Origin: Closterium sp. Naga37s-1
Taxonomy: Eukaryota > Streptophyta > Zygnematophyceae > Desmidiales > Closteriaceae
Reading direction: 5' to 3'
Length of the DNA stretch: 64,000 nt
Assembly (NCBI GenBank): GCA_947471745.1
Contig: CANJKZ010000013.1
Location: forward strand, 248,001 to 312,000
The position numbers and the translations under genes were made by a program. Below, piece after piece: positions 43,801 through 55,700 of the stretch; position 1 is the first letter of the stretch; each line of letters begins with the position of its first letter. Under the pieces are notes generated by a model that had not been told where the DNA came from, ran no database searches, and saw nothing but the letters and a program-made list of their open reading frames with translations.

Positions 43801-43991
43801 GCCGCGTTGTTTCCATCTGAGCCGTCAGCAGCGCAACGAGTGGACCGAGAGTTACGGGAGGCGGAGGATGCGGAGACGGGGAACGCGAGAGTGCTGGCAG
43901 GTTGACCAAGGAACTGGCTGGCTTCCAGAACGTTCTCGGTCTTGAGAGCACTTGGGAGTTTAGCAGCGACTCCGGCAGCCATTGCAGCCAT
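40845..43991 (-). CDS. Alpha-type carbonic anhydrase, thylakoid-lumen targeted (CAH3-like)
   Basis: Interconverts CO2 and bicarbonate. Eight exons: 43991-43476, 43156-43021, 42824-42794, 42576-42487, 42040-41926, 41613-41532, 41279-41197, 40895-40845; phases agree at every junction checked. Family blocks: WSYGDLSGPGEWGAVCKTGA, QSPIDI, NTGHGTMQVNFPGG, LLQYHFHAPSEH (two zinc His), EAHLVHR (third zinc His), YIHYKGSLTTPPCSEGVDW, and terminal NSRPRQ. The N-terminus is bipartite: a Ser/Arg-rich transit peptide, then twin-arginine SRRLILGG, a hydrophobic stretch, and ALAA before the mature start. This indicates Tat import into the thylakoid lumen, where such enzymes feed CO2 to Rubisco. CPIC before the cleavage region is unusual. 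Confidence 0.92.
41197..41360 (-). repeat. Partial copy of alpha-CA exon 7 end
   Basis: A G-G-TCTGGCGG-block with donor context (exon 7 end, 41197-41240) has a degenerate second copy at about 41318-41356. Confidence 0.6.
42280..42500 (-). repeat. Duplicated alpha-CA exon 4 donor region with two palindromes at the junction
   Basis: ACTTCAAACTGCACCACACA ... GCCGCAGGCAATGCGCCGCA ... ACATCTGCT is present at 42292-42364 and 42413-42493. The 44 bp between them (42367-42410) are two 22-bp palindromes in tandem, TCGA core; the first has one mismatch and the second is perfect. Confidence 0.93.
42367..42410. repeat. Tandem pair of 22-bp palindromes, TCGA core
   Basis: Each unit reads ACTTTTGAG, TCGA, CTC, then A/G-AAAGT. 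They fill exactly the gap between two direct copies of exon-flanking DNA. Confidence 0.95.
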
Positions 43992-45186
43992 TTTCGACGA
44001 AAAGCTGGTCGAAAGAAAAAGAAGGAGAGGTGCGGTGCAAAAAGGCTGCAGAAGGAAACTAGCTGCTAATTGGGTGAACGGAGCTCATGTACGAATGATC
44101 TGGTCAGCTTCGGTAATCTCTTAGAGAAGCCCAAGTAGTAGTCAGTCAGTCAGCTAGTCGCCTATGTGTGATGCAACCTGCTTTCTCATTCAGGTGACAC
44201 TCTAGCTTCAGCTTTCGATTCACCTACTATGGTTGTGTTCGGTTAATTACGTTTGAGAGCGGTGGATATCCAGACCGCTGCACACCGTATGTAAGCGCAC
44301 TGAAGCGTACTGGAACGACCGTCGGGCAGTGGGGTAGACGACATTCCCTGAAGTTCACTTATACGGCCTGATGAACTCGGGGGCTGGCGATTGGACGGGA
44401 GCGATCGGTCGTGGTGCGGTATCCCATCCAACGGAAGATGGAGCCTCGAAGTTGGCGCTGTATTTCCTGCTGAAGACGGACTTTTGAACAAAAGCTTGGG
44501 CTCCTGAGACAATTTGTGGTGTACAAACTTCGAGAAGATCCCCCCCGAAGAAAATGATGCGAATAGCGAAGCGCTGGTTCCTCCAATAAAATGCACCTGC
44601 CTAAGTGGAGAATCCACGTGGCCTTTGCCCTCGCGGATGGGAGGCCAGCGACACAGTCGCCACTGACATGACGTGGCTGGAACTGCATTCCTCGCACATG
44701 TAGCAATTTCTTCTGAATCAAGGATAAATTCAGATGAAGAAACGTTCTCGTTTGTGGACTTCTCTGGGACGCCTGCTGTAACGAGACTAAACAATTGAGT
44801 ATGGAAATACACGTATCCAGTTACATCATAGTCTATAGAGGGTATATCCGCGTGGCGATTCATGATTGTGTGGAAGATTCTCTGCCGAATCTGCAGGCGT
44901 TCCACCAGTAAACGCACGGCCGTGAGTGTTGAACGCCATCCATCCAGCACTTCTCTGACTTCATCAGCAAGCATTGACCAATGGAATGTCTCACGAGGGC
45001 AGGAGAGAGGACGACACGGGCTCAGCCGCTCAGCACATTGTGCGAGCCAAGGTACTGCGGAAACCAGTTGCCCCTCAAATCCAGCTGGATTTTTTTTTTG
45101 TGCTGAAATTATTCCGCGAATTTTAGCGACCTAGAAGTTGGTGACCAGTTTCCATCAGGCTTGCCTCGAGCTTGCCGACGGCGAAA
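43992..45186. promoter_or_regulatory. Shared divergent upstream region of the two carbonic anhydrase genes
   Basis: About 1.2 kb between the start codons of the alpha-CA (-) and the LCIB-like gene (+). Apart from the doubtful ORF at 44243-44974 it is non-coding. I could not assign TATA or CO2-response elements by eye. Confidence 0.5.
44243..44974 (-). CDS. Possible small gene, 243-residue ORF between the two carbonic anhydrase genes
   Basis: True ATG at 44974 (MLADEVREVLDGWRSTLTAV) to a stop at 44243, no intron needed. Codon use is less GC-biased than in neighbours and no family is recognised, so this may be chance. The first 60 residues look helical (LLVERLQIRQRIFHTIMNRH). It lies inside the roughly 1.2-kb divergent promoter interval. 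Confidence 0.3.
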   Translation of the reverse strand: MLADEVREVLDGWRSTLTAVRLLVERLQIRQRIFHTIMNRHADIPSIDYDVTGYVYFHTQLFSLVTAGVPEKSTNENVSSSEFILDSEEIATCARNAVPATSCQWRLCRWPPIREGKGHVDSPLRQVHFIGGTSASLFASFSSGGIFSKFVHHKLSQEPKLLFKSPSSAGNTAPTSRLHLPLDGIPHHDRSLPSNRQPPSSSGRISELQGMSSTPLPDGRSSTLQCAYIRCAAVWISTALKRN

Positions 45187-47911
45187 ATGGCTGCCGTTGC
45201 TTCACAATTCGCCTCCACTGCCGTTCTCGAGAGGGGCCAGTTGCGCGAGACAGAAAGGCGATCTTCTTCCGTAGCTGTTTGTATGTAACCTCCTACGACT
45301 CCTCGATTGCATTACAAATTGTAATTTCTTCCTAGTCCATTACAGTTTCCTTGATGGCACACAAAGCGCTCTAGGCACGGCCACTATACCTAATACGAGA
45401 AAGCTGCTCAATCATGTTTATTTTGTTCTTTGTTTCCCTCCCGTATCGCTCCAGCCTTCAATGGCCTCAGACGTGAGTCCACGACAGCACTACCATCCCG
45501 ATCAAACCGCATCGTCCGCCGCCATTCACGGTACTCAGTCGCACGTGCAGCAGAGAGCAGTGATTCCTCTGGTCCGTCAGCTGCTCCACTCGCTACAGTC
45601 ACACAGTCCTCCTCTACTCCGGACCTGTCTTCCGCCACTGCCGCTTTGGACCGCCTCAGAACAAATCTCGTTTCATTCACACAGTCCACCTCCACTCCTG
45701 AAGTGTCTGCCGCCATTGACGCTGCTAAGCCTTACGCTCCATCCGTCCTAGGCGCCGGAGTGCTCGGTGTTGCGTCTTATTTAATAGTCAGAAAGCTCAC
45801 GTCCAGTTCTGCTAAAGCGGAAGCGGGAGCAGAAGCTGAAGCAGCTCCTCCTGGCGGCATCGTGCCACGTGCCAAAAAGGTACCTGCATTGAAATAGGCC
45901 TTACCTTCCATTTACCAATTTTTCTACCTAACCTCTTCCAGTACCTTTCCACGCTGTGGCTAAATACGCCAAAGTAATAAACTCGCATCCAATTCTCAGA
46001 ATCCACCATCCCATTACCGTTCCGTTGCAAATCTGCCTCCTTTCCCCCTTTCAATTGCGTCTTTGCGTTTCGTCATAATTCCCCGTTCGCCCTCCAGGCT
46101 GCAACAACTGCGCTAGCGGCGATGGCGGCGACTTTCCCGCGGGCCATGCAGGAGGAGGCTTTCATGAAGTCCGTGAGCCAAGAGCTCAGCAAGCTGGGCT
46201 TCAAAAGGTGAGCTCGAGCTTTGAGAGGTGCACTACGACGTACGGCACGTGGTAGACCGAGGGGTGATTGGGGGCCGGTGGGCTTAGTACTAGATCGGGT
46301 TTGCACAAACATCAGCAGGGAGTGGATCGAGGGGTTGGTAAAAGGGAGGAACGGCTCCGGAGGGAGGGCAATTGAGAGCTTGAAAAGAAAGGAAAAAAAT
46401 GAAAGGTAGTGGGGAAATTAGAGGGGAAAATTCCACCAGAAGAAGGGACTTCTACAAGTTGGACTGTGAAGAGCTCTACCATAGCTCAACACTATAAAAA
46501 AGGAGGGCGTCGCTGTCATGTTTTAGCCGCTGACAGACCATACCAGTAAAATACTTGTCTGACAGTGGATGTTGCAATTAGGGCTTACTTTCCACAGCAA
46601 TCGTTCTTCCTTCCCACCCCGTTCCGCCCCCGCCCTTTCCCTAACCCCCCTTAATTACGTCCCTTACCCCGTCATTCTCTTCTACTCACTCCACCAGAGA
46701 CAACTGCATTGCGCTGGTGTCGACGTGCCGGGACGAGGTGTGCCGGCCGGTGGTGAGCCTGGTGGACCAGGAATTCGGGCTGTCGTTCAACATCGCGGGG
46801 CTGGGCGGCGTGCTCAACTGCGGCTCCACGGGATTTAAGGCCGCAATGTCGCACTCGCCAGAGTTTCGCTGCGAGACTGATGGGACTGTCAAGGAGAGAT
46901 GTGAGCACGATGGGGCATTTGAGATGGGGATTTCGTGCATGGAGGGGTCAATACTTTTGGGGCGTCCAGGCTTGGTGAAAGGCCATGCATGATGGGTGGT
47001 CTTGAGTGGTGAACGGCTGTGCACGATGGGCGGGTTGAAGTTGAGGGTCAGTCGAAGGCGTTTGCACCATTTTCTGCTGCATATGCTTGTCCTTGCAGGC
47101 CCCAACAGTTTGTTTCCCTGTGCTTCTTTACCTCGCATTTCTCCCACCAATCCGTCTCCCTCTTCTCAGACATCTTCTTCGCCTTCCCTCACGTGTCAAT
47201 CGGAGAGTCGGGAGAGGTGGGATCACTTCTGCGGCGCGGCCGAGGCAAGCCCTCCAGCGCATGTGGAGCGCTGATCGCCATTCAGAACGACATCAACGCG
47301 GGCAAGGCGACAGTGTCGGATCCGTATGACGAGGAATATGTGCTGCTGAAGAAGAAAGTCAAGTCACTGGTAGGTAGCCGGAAGATAAACTGAGAACGCG
47401 AGGTTGCACGATGTTTGCATTCCACGTCTTTAGCCCTCTCTCATACTTGTTCCACTTCCATCATTAAAATTTGCGCGATGATCGATTCATTTTTTTTTCA
47501 ATGCCATGCTTGTTCCCAGATTCTACGGCGGGGAGGTTCGGAGTATTCATTGGTGGAGGTGACTCGTGCTGCGCTGGCAGCCATCAATGATGACTTGGAA
47601 AAGCTTATCTCCCTCACTGTCGACCCAGCCACTGCTGACTATGCTGTAATCACAGGCGTGCAGATTCACTCAGGCAACCAGGTGAGTGCCGAAGTATCGT
47701 GGTCTTGACTTGACTCTTGAACAAAGTATATTGCTTGTGTTTCTCAACCGTTCTTTTTCCTTGTTTGTTGCAGATTCCTGGAGAGCCATTCCGCATCGAG
47801 CGCACTTGTGATTATATTGCTCCTGATATGATGTATGCAGTTGTAAGAGGGCAACGGTATGACCTGCAGCTGGAAGCCAATAAGGAGGACTTGGCAGTCC
47901 ACTCTAGTTAG
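45187..47911 (+). CDS. LCIB/LCIC-type (theta-class) carbonic anhydrase, plastid-targeted
   Basis: Seven exons: 45187-45280, 45455-45879, 46098-46207, 46697-46900, 47170-47369, 47521-47681, 47774-47911; phases agree. Family blocks: KLGFKRDNCIALVSTCRDEV, FNIAGLGGVLNCGSTGFKAA, MSHSPE, YIFFAFPHVSIGESGEVGS, SSACGALIAIQNDI, TADYAVITGVQIHSGNQIPG. The expected zinc ligands of this family are present: Cys in STC, His in SHSPE, Cys in SACGA. In algae LCIB acts around the pyrenoid to recapture CO2. The N-terminus has a transit peptide with SFNGLRRE. Residues about 125-150 (PYAPSVLGAGVLGVASYLIV) look like a membrane helix, followed by an Ala/Glu linker, which is not typical of LCIB. Confidence 0.93.
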
Positions 47912-48971
47912 AGTTGTACGACCCCAGTACAGCTGAATACAAATACCTACATGTGGTACACTAGTAACAACATATCGAGTCTTGACATCTCCACTTCATG
48001 TTTCTATGTTTGAGCCATTCTGCATCGAGCGCGCTTGTGATTATATTGCTCCTGATATGATGTATGCAGTTGTAAGAGGGCAACGGTATGACCTGCAGCT
48101 GGAAGTAAAAAAGGAGGACTTGGCAGTCAACTATAGTTAGAGCTGTAGGACCCCATTACAGCTGAATACAAATACCTAACTACATACGTACACTAGTGAA
48201 CAACATATCGAGTTTTGACATCTCCACTTAATATGATGCCTTATGGTTTGGTTTCTATGATGCCTTCTATCCAACTTCTTGCCAGAATATAATTGCAATG
48301 CGTTCGGAAAAATAATATCGGGGACGTTAGGGGTGTGCTGCATCTTCTGTATGCGACTTCCACACCTCACATTTCAACAACTGCTGACGAGACAATTTCC
48401 AATCTGCTCGACATCGGCCCGTGACTCACCGTCCACGTGGCGCTGACTGTCATCTAAAGTCGATATCCCCTCACCTCCCACCCTCCATTCCCCTCTACAC
48501 CAGTCACAGACTTTCCTGCCGTCAAGGCGGATCAGTCCACAAGATTCCGGGATCAAAGCGCGCCAGGGAGGAGGTCCGCCATCGCCCCACTGTCATTCTC
48601 CCCCTAAACGTCCGCGCCCGCCAGCAGCCTTCCCCTTTTCTCCCCTTCTTTCCCCATTTTCCTTCCCCGCCACACGCTCGAGCTGGGTTGGATATCGTTG
48701 TGCTTCCCAAACAAGAGCATTTCTAATTAGTTTCTGCTTGCTGGTCCGCATGATACTAGCGATATCAGAGGTTTTGTAAAACACGACCAACCTAGGTTAC
48801 TCCGTCTTCTGTGATCTTCAAAAAGCAGTTAGGCAAATCCGGAACCGCCAATTCGCGCTCGCTCTTTTTGCTCGAAAGTATCCAGAGCTGTGATTGACCT
48901 GCGGAAGTACTGGCTGGGGTCAGGGTTTTTTTAGTGAAGAGTTGATAAGTCGTGCATCTGTATGGTTGACA
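47912..48971. other. Intergenic, partly filled by the LCIB exon copy
   Basis: 48013-48195 is the duplicate of the LCIB 3' end. The rest has no coding ORF and should contain the phosphate transporter promoter and 5' UTR. Confidence 0.55.
48013..48195 (+). pseudogene. Tandem copy of the last LCIB exon and 3' UTR
   Basis: Repeats GAGCCATTC-GCATCGAGC through TATGACCTGCAGCTGGAAG, the stop, and then AGCTGAATACAAATACCTA of the 3' UTR, about 230 bp after the original. It lacks the acceptor and first codons (IPG), so it is not a usable exon. Confidence 0.9.
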
Positions 48972-51900
48972 ATGCTGAGGACGGTAGCCCCACAATTTTC
49001 TAACTCTGCAGTAAAAGCATCTGGATCAGCTCTTCGTGAAAGAAATGAATCATGCCAACGAAGAGCTCACAATCTCACTCATTTGTCGAGATGTCAACTC
49101 CCGGTTCAAATACCCCGAAGGGCCGCTTTTAGACCTCAGATCCCCTCGTCATTGTCATCTCAACCACATCTATTCCAACCTTTCCACAGTTCAACCACGC
49201 GCAGCTCTTTAAGGGCTCGCAGTTCGTTGTCTGGTGCTGCGCCGTTTGACGATGCTCTCGAATCAGAAGATGAGTCCATTGAGCAGTATGAAGCACGACT
49301 GGAAGCTAGAAGACAGCAACTGCAAGCCAGTGGAGCACCCGTTAAGAGCAATCCCGTTTCAAAGACAGGTAGCATGGCGGAAGCGTTTGAGATAACGCCT
49401 CAGACGGCCTTGGGGATCACGGGTATAATCAGCATTATCGCTGTAGTAGCTCCTTTCTTCATGAGCGCGTGGAACCCTGCAGCTTCGCCTCACATGAAAG
49501 GCCTCACCTACCTGACGCTGCTCCTGGGATTCTACATGGCGTGGAACATTGGTGCGAATGACGTGGCAAACGCAATGGGGACGTCAGTGGGTTCTGGTGC
49601 CCTGACGCTCCGCCAGGCCGTGCTAGCAGCGGCGATCTTGGAGTTCGGTGGGGCTTTCCTGGTGGGATCGCATGTGAGCCACACGATGCAGAATGGAATC
49701 ATCAAGGCTAATGTGTTTGCCGGGAAGAACGCGATGCTGTTCACAGGAATGATCTCCTCTCTGGCAGCCGCGGGAACGTGGCTTCAGGTACGAATTACTC
49801 GATATCTTCATCAAGGTACGTGTTATTTCAAATGCTATTGACATTGGGGTGTTAACGAGACATTAACAAACTAGGTGCAGGTGATGGCTAGGGTGAACAA
49901 TGCTGATGTGACGTCCCAGAGGAGGAAGAATGTCACAAGAATGTTATCAACGTCACGTATCCAAAGAAATTTTAAGCTGACCGGCCCTTTTATTTCTCCA
50001 CGACGCACAGGTTGCTTCGTACTTTGGCTGGCCGGTGTCGACGACGCACTGCATCATCGGAGCCATGGTGGGGTTCGGCATCATCTTTGGCGGCTGGAAT
50101 GCCGTGTATTGGTCTTCGCTGGCTCGCGTGGTGTCGTCGTGGGTCGTCTCGCCTCTTCTCGGTGCCAGCATCGCCTTCATCGTCTACAAGTGCATCCGGA
50201 AGGTATGCACGTCTTGAACCGATCTGGTTGAAACGCTGTGGTTGTTAACAAAGGGCAGCATTGCTTTCATCGTGTACACGTTTGTATCCCAACGGTATGC
50301 ACCTCTTGAAGCGATCTGGTTGAAACACTCTGATAGCTCAAACAATGGTTTACAAGTGTATCAGAAAGGTATCCACGTCTTAAAGCGATCTGGCTTTTTA
50401 AGCGATGCCAGCATTGTGAAGCTTGTAACAATGCAAGTCGTTAGGAAGCCGTTCACACTGGAAGCTGGATTGCAAAGGTGTTTCGCTTACCGAAACAATG
50501 AGAAGAGGGGTAGGAAAGGGTTGTTGCTCGCGTAGCAGTGGCTGATGGTGCGAGTAATTGGCGCAAGGTGGAAAGAGTAATGTCTAAAGGGGGTTGGACA
50601 GCGAGTGATCAATCGAAGTGGCAGTGACAAGCAGGCGTTGGTGAAGTGCAGGCTTCGTCCCCTTGACCTCTGACTCTGCCACTTGCCTTTCCCATACTCC
50701 ATCCCCTCCCTGCTCCTCACCATTCCGTACTCCCTTTTCCCCACTCCCGTGTCTTCCCTGTCCGTTCCCGCTCTGCCACCTTCTCACCCTTTCCGCGTCA
50801 CCTCCACTGCACCGGCACACGCAGTTCGTCTACAGCTCGTCCAATCCGGGGCAGGCAGCGTCCACAGCCGCGCCGATCCTCGTCTTCGCGGGCGTCACCG
50901 CCTTCTCCTTCTTCTCGCTCTTCACCTCCCCGGGAGTCCTGCTCCGCGCATGTGCGCTCTCCCTGGCGGCGGGCGCTGCCTCCGCGGTGGCCATGAGGGC
51001 GGTGATCAAGAGGCAGATGGGCGAGCTGCTGGGGGAGTTCTGTGAGATTCCTGCCAAGCAGGTGGAGGAGCCGAAGCCGGAGAAGGGCCGCGGGCCCATG
51101 GGCACGCAGCTGCGCATCGTGTATGGCGTGTTTGGATACCTGCAGGTGCGTGGGCGAGGGTGCGTTATGGTGGGGAGGATAAGATGGTGTGTGGTTAGCT
51201 TGGAGGAGAGGAGAGTGTGTGGTTGAGTTGAGTGAAGCGCGGTGGGCCCATGGGCACGCTGGGCATTGTGTATAGCGTATTTGGATGCTTGCTCGGGAGA
51301 GGGATGAGGCCTCAAAGCTGAGGCATGGGTCATTAACATGAATGGCTGTGCACGAGATTGATTGATTTGATGTGTCATGTATGAATTTAGCACAGTCGAT
51401 TCCAGCCCAGTTGAAACAAATTTTCCAACTTCCCGTTGAAGTGCAGTTGTTCGTTATCACCTGATTCCTGCTCTGTGCTGTTCCATGCAGGTGCTCTCTG
51501 CGTGCTTCATGTCCTTTGCTCACGGGGCAAACGATGTTGCCAACGCCATCGGCCCCATCTCTGCTGCTCTAGCCATCCTCGCCTCCTCCTCCTCCTCCAT
51601 CCCCTCGTCATCCCTCGCTGCCGCTCCAGTGTCTGCCGGTGTTGCCACACAGGTTCTTATTTGGGGCGGTTTTGGTATTGTGGCTGGTCTTATCATCTGG
51701 GGTTACCGTGTCATTGCAACGATCGGGAACAGGATCACTGAGCTCACTCCCACCAGAGGCTTTGCAGCAGAGTTCTCAGCGGCTACAGTGGTGGTGGTGG
51801 CATCTAGACTGGGTCTCCCGATCTCTGCCACACACACTCTTGTTGGAGCTGTCATGGGAGTGGGCCTTGCACGCGGTATTGGGAGTGTGAGGGCTGATGT

Positions 51901-52006
51901 GGTGAAGGAGATTGTGGCATCGTGGCTCGTCACGATTCCAATAGGAGCTGCGCTGTCTGTGATGTACGCCTTTCTGTTCTTGAGAATTGTTCCTGCGTTT
52001 ATGTAG
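48972..52006 (+). CDS. Plastid phosphate transporter, PiT/PHT2;1-like
   Basis: Four exons: 48972-49787, 50011-50202, 50825-51145, 51491-52006 (stop TAG), about 514 residues. A Ser/Arg-rich N-terminus of about 110 residues suggests a plastid transit peptide (PHT2;1 sits in the inner envelope). The two inverted-repeat PiT signatures are present: GANDVANAMGTSVGSGALTL and GANDVANAIGPISAAL. Each is followed by the family's transmembrane blocks (WPVSTTHCIIGAMVGFG; LGLPISATHTLVGAVMGVG). A charged central loop (AKQVEEPKPEKGRGPMG) separates the halves. It should import Pi with H+ or Na+. The start is the first ATG after an upstream stop; context ACAATGC is modest. Confidence 0.93.
50160..50400 (+). 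repeat. Extra copies of PHT2 exon 2 donor region
   Basis: GTATGCACGTCTTGAACCG (real donor, 50203), GTATGCACCTCTTGAAGCG (50294) and GTATCCACGTCTTAAAGCG (50369) are three diverged copies. Each follows a piece of the exon end (SIAFIVY or YKCIRK). Confidence 0.85.
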
Positions 52007-52715
52007 GCTTGCATGTGCTTCTTATGGACCCTTGCCTTTTCTTTGTTTTAGCAATAGTGGCTGAAGCTGTTGCGTGTATCATTAGTGGGACTTGAGTAAT
52101 AGCAGTTGAAACTAGATGTTCCAGTTAACTGGCAAGGTGAGCTCCAATCGAAGCTCTTATCCAACTCCCTCAAACCCAGAGGCTCTAATTTGGGGGAATC
52201 AGATGCTGCTGACCTGTAAATGTTAGCAGCATCGCTGTAAAGAGGTGTATCTGGGTGTCGAACGTTTTTCAGAGCTGGTAGGGACTGGTTGAGCTGACAG
52301 CCACGTGGAAGGAGTTGCCACATGCTGGACTTTCCAAATTACGCTCGCGGAATTCATGGTGCTGTAGTGGAACTTAGCTAAAACCCGGAATGTACACTGG
52401 AAACCAGCTTTTTGAGAATAATGCTTCCTACCAGCTTCACAGAGAGATAATGACTTGTACACTATACGACAATGAATTCTCCATGAGCCATGTCCAACCA
52501 CCCACACCAGCAACAACCCAGCAACATACGACCTAGAGGCCTCCCTTGTCAGCACCACTTACCCGCCGAAGCTTATTAGTTCCGCAAGAAGTACGGACGT
52601 GGATCGCGCTTCAATGAGGCTATAACTTTACATTTGGTGAAACTGTTGTGGTTGAATAGTCGGTCAGCAAATAAGGTGTCGTCGATCTGTTGATCGAGGG
52701 AGCCTTTGCGTACTA
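52007..52715. other. Intergenic, nothing recognised
   Basis: 3' flank of the phosphate transporter and promoter/5' UTR of the STY-like kinase. No gene or repeat seen. Confidence 0.55.
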
Positions 52716-55700
52716 ATGGATGCCGCAGCAGCGAGCCGAGGGAAGCCGGCGAAACCCTCGACGAGCAGCGCTGCGGAGAATGAGAAGAAGCAGAGACAGC
52801 GCGTGAAGAAGGAAGTGTGTCAGGAGGTGGTCCGGAAACTTCAGGAAGCCAATCATCCATCTATCCAGCAGCCTAATTTCGAGGAAGCCCTTCAGGCCCA
52901 CTTTCTCCGCTTGCCGACGAGGTAGGGTTTCATTGGTGTTTATTTGTATCTCTCTCTCTTTTCTCTCGCTTCATAATTACATTGTGTGCCAGACGATTCA
53001 GGCACCCGACATACGCCAGTCAGGTTCGTAAATACCTCTTTCAAGCCACGACCTTTGTCGACGTCTTGCTACGCATTGTTACTCATCATATTGATGGTTC
53101 TACACATTGGATGTTATCCGAATAAATGAGCGACGATCTTCAACATTTTGCGATATTCAAATGCTTCTTCCTTGATCTCCGTCATGAGCGTTCCGTTGGC
53201 CTGTAAATAACGCCTTCTATGTCATACCTGAAGGTCTACCCCGCTCGCGCATAAAGATGTCCATTGATTCGTCGCCATCAACAAGGCTTGAAGGGTTCCA
53301 TCCGTACTTCTAATGCTTACTCCTAGCTGAACATGCTCTGGTGCTTGTCACCTTAGTGATTGTCATATAATATAACTGAAGTGAAACATGGAATGTGACA
53401 ATTATTCTCATATTGCCAGCATGCACGAACATCATTTTATTGAATGTGACTGACTGTAACGGTCAGAATTATCACTAATCCTCATTAATGTGATTGTATT
53501 GTATCCGTCCGATTTCAGATACGCCCTGGATGTGAACACGGAGCGAGCAGAGGATGTGCTCACTCACAAGCGGCTACTGGAAGAAGCTGCAAAGATGCCG
53601 AGCCAACCAGTGGTGCATGTCCGAGCCGTGCGGGTAGGTTCGGAATCGGGGTTGAGGCAGACAGTCTGGGATTAGTTATGAAGCGGATGAGTTGTAATTG
53701 TTGCATGGCAAGTGTACGTTTACGGGCAGGTTAAGGAATTGTACTTTCATTTGCTTGTGTGACTGGACTGGCTTGTCGGTCAAATCCTCCCTCCTACCGA
53801 ACTGATCTGCTGGTATGACCCACCCTTTCCCATCTTCCTCCTACCTGTCGGCGCGCAGGAACCTCATGTACCATGCCATGCATCATGTTCTTGCACTATT
53901 CCACACCAATTCTCCTTTGCTGGAACCTACTCCATCTGAAACGTCCCTCTGATCCCCTCCGTTTTTGCCATGGTCACTGGTCAGGCCAGACCAACCACCT
54001 CAAGATCGGCTCGGCTCACTGCATTGCACCCCCCCCCACCGCTTCCCACTCCCCCCCTTCCCCACACCCCCCCGCCCCCTCTCTCCCCTCCCCCTACCCA
54101 AAACCGCTCGTTTTATGCTCGGCTGAGCCTGCTGGCAGTGCTGTCTTGACCTCACGCAGCCATTTGACCATCTCTCCCTCTTGTATCTCTCCATTTTTTA
54201 GATGCCTAGAGAATCACGCTAGACGGTTGCCGCAACCTCATGGTGTCACTCATTTCTCACCCTGTCTGTCTCTTCCACGCACAGATCACATCCGCCCTGC
54301 TAAAGGGAGCTGATGGCGCTCCGTGTTGTGAGTCGACTCAAAACATTTCTCACCCTGTCTGTCCCTTCCACGCGCAGGTCACGTCGGCCCTGCCAGCGGG
54401 AGCTGATGGCGCTGCAGGGGGAGGCACGATGGAGACTGACGAGGCGGCAGCAGAACTCAAACGCCAGGGGTAAGGGCTGTGCGGGTAGGGGCTCTGAGGT
54501 TAAGGGCTTTAAGGTCAGGGTTTTGCCGGTGAGGCTCTGAGGTTAGGGTTCTGAGGGAGCCGATGGTGCTGCAGGGGGGGTAAGGGGGTAGGGATGTGAG
54601 GGGGTAGGGATGTGAGGGTCTCTATGCATTGTCCTCCTCAACAGATCAAGCTTCCCGGACCTCCCCCACCGGTTTTTCCTGCTCCCTACTTCCCCTTCCC
54701 CATCTCCTTCCCCGTTTGCTTCATTCAACCCATTTCCTTCTCAAAACTCCCTTGACCTCCCTCCTTCTTACCCCCCTCTTTGCTTCCCCCTCCCGCTCTT
54801 CCCCCCCCCCCCCCCCCCCCTTTCGTCTCCCTCCCCCGTTCCTCCTCCCGTTCGTCCCCCAGCATGCTAGCTCCGCCAGCGTTCGGGTCCTCCCCGAATC
54901 TGGACTCCCCAGTGCTGGCGGGAGGCGCCATGTGCGCGGGCGGGGCAGGGGGAGGGGGGATACCGGAGGGTGCAGCTGCGAACGCGGATGGACATTCAGA
55001 CGGAAAGGGGTCCTTCAGGTGAGTGTGTGGGGGAAGGGATGGATGTATGTGAAGGGGTTTATTGAAAGAGTGTGAAGGGAAGGGGGACTGTGTGAGCATA
55101 TACTCCATGTGTCCCTGCTTCTGCTCCCCTCCCATCTCCTCATTCCTGTCCTCAACCTGCAATGTCATTCCCTCATCGCCTTATCTTCCTCTCATACCAC
55201 CTCACCTCTGTCCCCACTCCCCCTCTCTCCCACCCCACTTTTCCTCTCCTCCCTCCTGTTCCCTCTTTTGCATTCCCCATCTTCATCACTTCTGATCCTC
55301 CTTCCCTTCTTTCTTTCCCCCCTGCCGCCAGTTCTCTCCTGCAGGTGCCCATGCACGAAGTCACCTTCTCCACTGTGGACCGCCCCAAGCTGCTCAGTCA
55401 AGTGAGTCAACCCCAGTCAAACGCGAGTTAGGTCAGCCAAACCAAGTCAAGCGTCAGTCAAACTGGTCAGGACAAGCCCCGCGCAACCGAAGCCTTCCCG
55501 ACTTTGAAACTGCCCCTGCTATGCTCCCTTCCCATCCACCTCTCCCCCCTTTAACCCCCCCTTTCCCCCCTCCCCTCTCTCCCTTCCCCCCCCTTCCCCC
55601 CCTCCCCTCTCTCCCATCACCCCCCCCCTCTCCCCCTCCTCCCCCAAGCAACTGTCCGCAGTGCTGGCGGTCGTGGGGCTGAACGACCAGGTTTGAGGTG

